The notes beneath the pieces are model-generated. The model saw only the letters and a list, made by a program, of their open reading frames with translations. It did not search any database and was not told where the DNA came from. The translations under genes were made by a program, and so were the position numbers. 64,000 nucleotides of DNA from Rotaria macrura (Eukaryota > Rotifera > Eurotatoria > Philodinida > Philodinidae): the NCBI GenBank assembly GCA_900239685.1, contig OENT01000082.1, positions 124,001 to 188,000 on the forward strand, read 5' to 3'. This document shows, piece after piece, positions 63,250-64,000 of this stretch (its first letter is position 1; each line of letters starts with the position of its first letter).

Positions 63250-63756
63250 ATGGCGAGTCGTATATTAACTTTTGTTTCATGCTCCACATACATTTTTCTT
63301 CTTCTTAATTTTACTGTAATTGGTATAGCATCATTGATTTTTGGAGTTGTTGGTCTTGTTCACTTTATACCAAACTATATTACACATTTAGCACATACGA
63401 ATGCAACGTGTCTGGTTGTTGATGTTGAGTATGATACGTGTCAAAATTCATGTTATTCTGTTATGTGGACCGTTGAATATTTTGCGAAATTGAACATTAA
63501 CAAATATGTATTTTCAACAATAACGAAAACATACGGCACATCTGAAGAAGCACTAAATAGAATGAATATTTTAAATATAGGAACTAATCATTCTTGCCAT
63601 TATGATACAAATGTAGTTGTTATGGTACGATGGGAAAGATATCCATTTCCAACAACCTTTATGATTATGCTAATTACTGGGTTTTCTGTGGTCGTAGTAT
63701 ACTTACTTTTTATTGCTCTCTATTTTTTTTATCGATCTCGATCTACAACAACATGA
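63250..63756 (+). CDS. two-helix membrane protein with Cys-rich extracellular loop
   Basis: Single-exon frame of 168 residues with an ATG start. TM1 covers about residues 10-42 and TM2 about 136-160, with short N- and C-terminal tails and a basic end (YRSRS). The loop between them has an N-glycosylation site (NATC), then cysteines at about 54, 64, 68 and 115 and a second glycosylation site (NHSC), so the loop is probably outside the cell. This topology is shared by the beta subunits of BK potassium channels (KCNMB) and insect TipE-type proteins, but I see no motif that decides between these and an unrelated family. Function unknown. No intron is evident. Confidence 0.6.
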   Translation: MASRILTFVSCSTYIFLLLNFTVIGIASLIFGVVGLVHFIPNYITHLAHTNATCLVVDVEYDTCQNSCYSVMWTVEYFAKLNINKYVFSTITKTYGTSEEALNRMNILNIGTNHSCHYDTNVVVMVRWERYPFPTTFMIMLITGFSVVVVYLLFIALYFFYRSRSTTT

Positions 63757-64000
63757 TGTCTGTATGATAATTAGTGCAGTAGCATTTACACGATGATATA
63801 AAAATATGTAGTAGATATATACATATATTTATGTATATGTATATATATATATGATATGCGATTTATAGATTTTTAAGAATGACTATAAGTTGAACCATGC
63901 GTAAAATTGAAAGCAAGCATGAGAATTTTAAAGAAAAGCATCAGAATCAACGACATGAGTAATTTTTATTGTTTTCAAATAAATAAAATTTGTTGGATAT
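63757..64000. other. 3' flank of the last gene
   Basis: An imperfect (AT)n/(TATG)n run spans about 63816-63856, and overlapping AATAAA words at about 63978-63988 could be a polyadenylation signal. Confidence 0.55.

Overview
This is a eukaryotic, animal genome window: AT-rich, with intron-split genes, GT..AG splice sites and many very short introns (about 55-75 bp) beside a few of 1-3 kb. Metazoan markers are present: MTSS1/I-BAR, teashirt, SOX, a Cys-loop receptor and a ciliary EF-hand protein. Gene style, composition and the type of LINE suggest a rotifer, probably bdelloid. The taxon is an inference; nothing in the window proves it. All exon joins were worked out by hand from splice signals and reading-frame phase, and each model closes in frame.

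Layout. 0.8-4.9 kb (+): eleven-finger C2H2 protein like ZNF341. 9.3-11.1 kb (-): secreted ShKT-domain protein. 11.5-17.4 kb (-): 13-exon MTSS1-like I-BAR/WH2 actin regulator. 17.4-23.5 kb: non-coding, with a 250-bp-arm inverted repeat. 23.5-25.3 kb (+): EFHB/CFAP21-like ciliary protein. 28.4-30.0 kb (-): Cys-loop ligand-gated channel subunit. 33.4-34.9 kb (-): teashirt-like zinc-finger protein. 36.4-36.7 kb: palindromic MITE-like element. 39.8-42.7 kb (-): 5'-truncated LINE with an 18-bp target-site duplication and a long open RT frame. 43.8-44.7 kb (-): RRM protein. 48.5-51.2 kb (-): SOX HMG-box factor. 51.5-55.0 kb (+): half-length, degenerate 14-3-3-like protein. 55.1-59.2 kb (-): HPF1 with an N-terminal PBZ finger. 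59.6-61.8 kb (+): APLF-like FHA/PBZ/PBZ/acidic protein. 63.3-63.8 kb (+): two-helix Cys-rich membrane protein.

The most interesting block is 51.5-61.8 kb. HPF1, which completes the PARP1/2 active site for serine ADP-ribosylation, and an APLF-like reader of poly(ADP-ribose) at DNA breaks stand head to head across a 339-bp shared promoter gap, and both carry PAR-binding zinc fingers. HPF1 in turn ends 8 bp from the stop codon of the 14-3-3-like gene. If the organism is a bdelloid, this links a writer cofactor and a reader of the DNA-break ADP-ribose signal in a lineage known for surviving massive DNA breakage. The developmental regulators (teashirt, SOX) sit in wide non-coding flanks, and the mobile elements lie in the gaps between genes.
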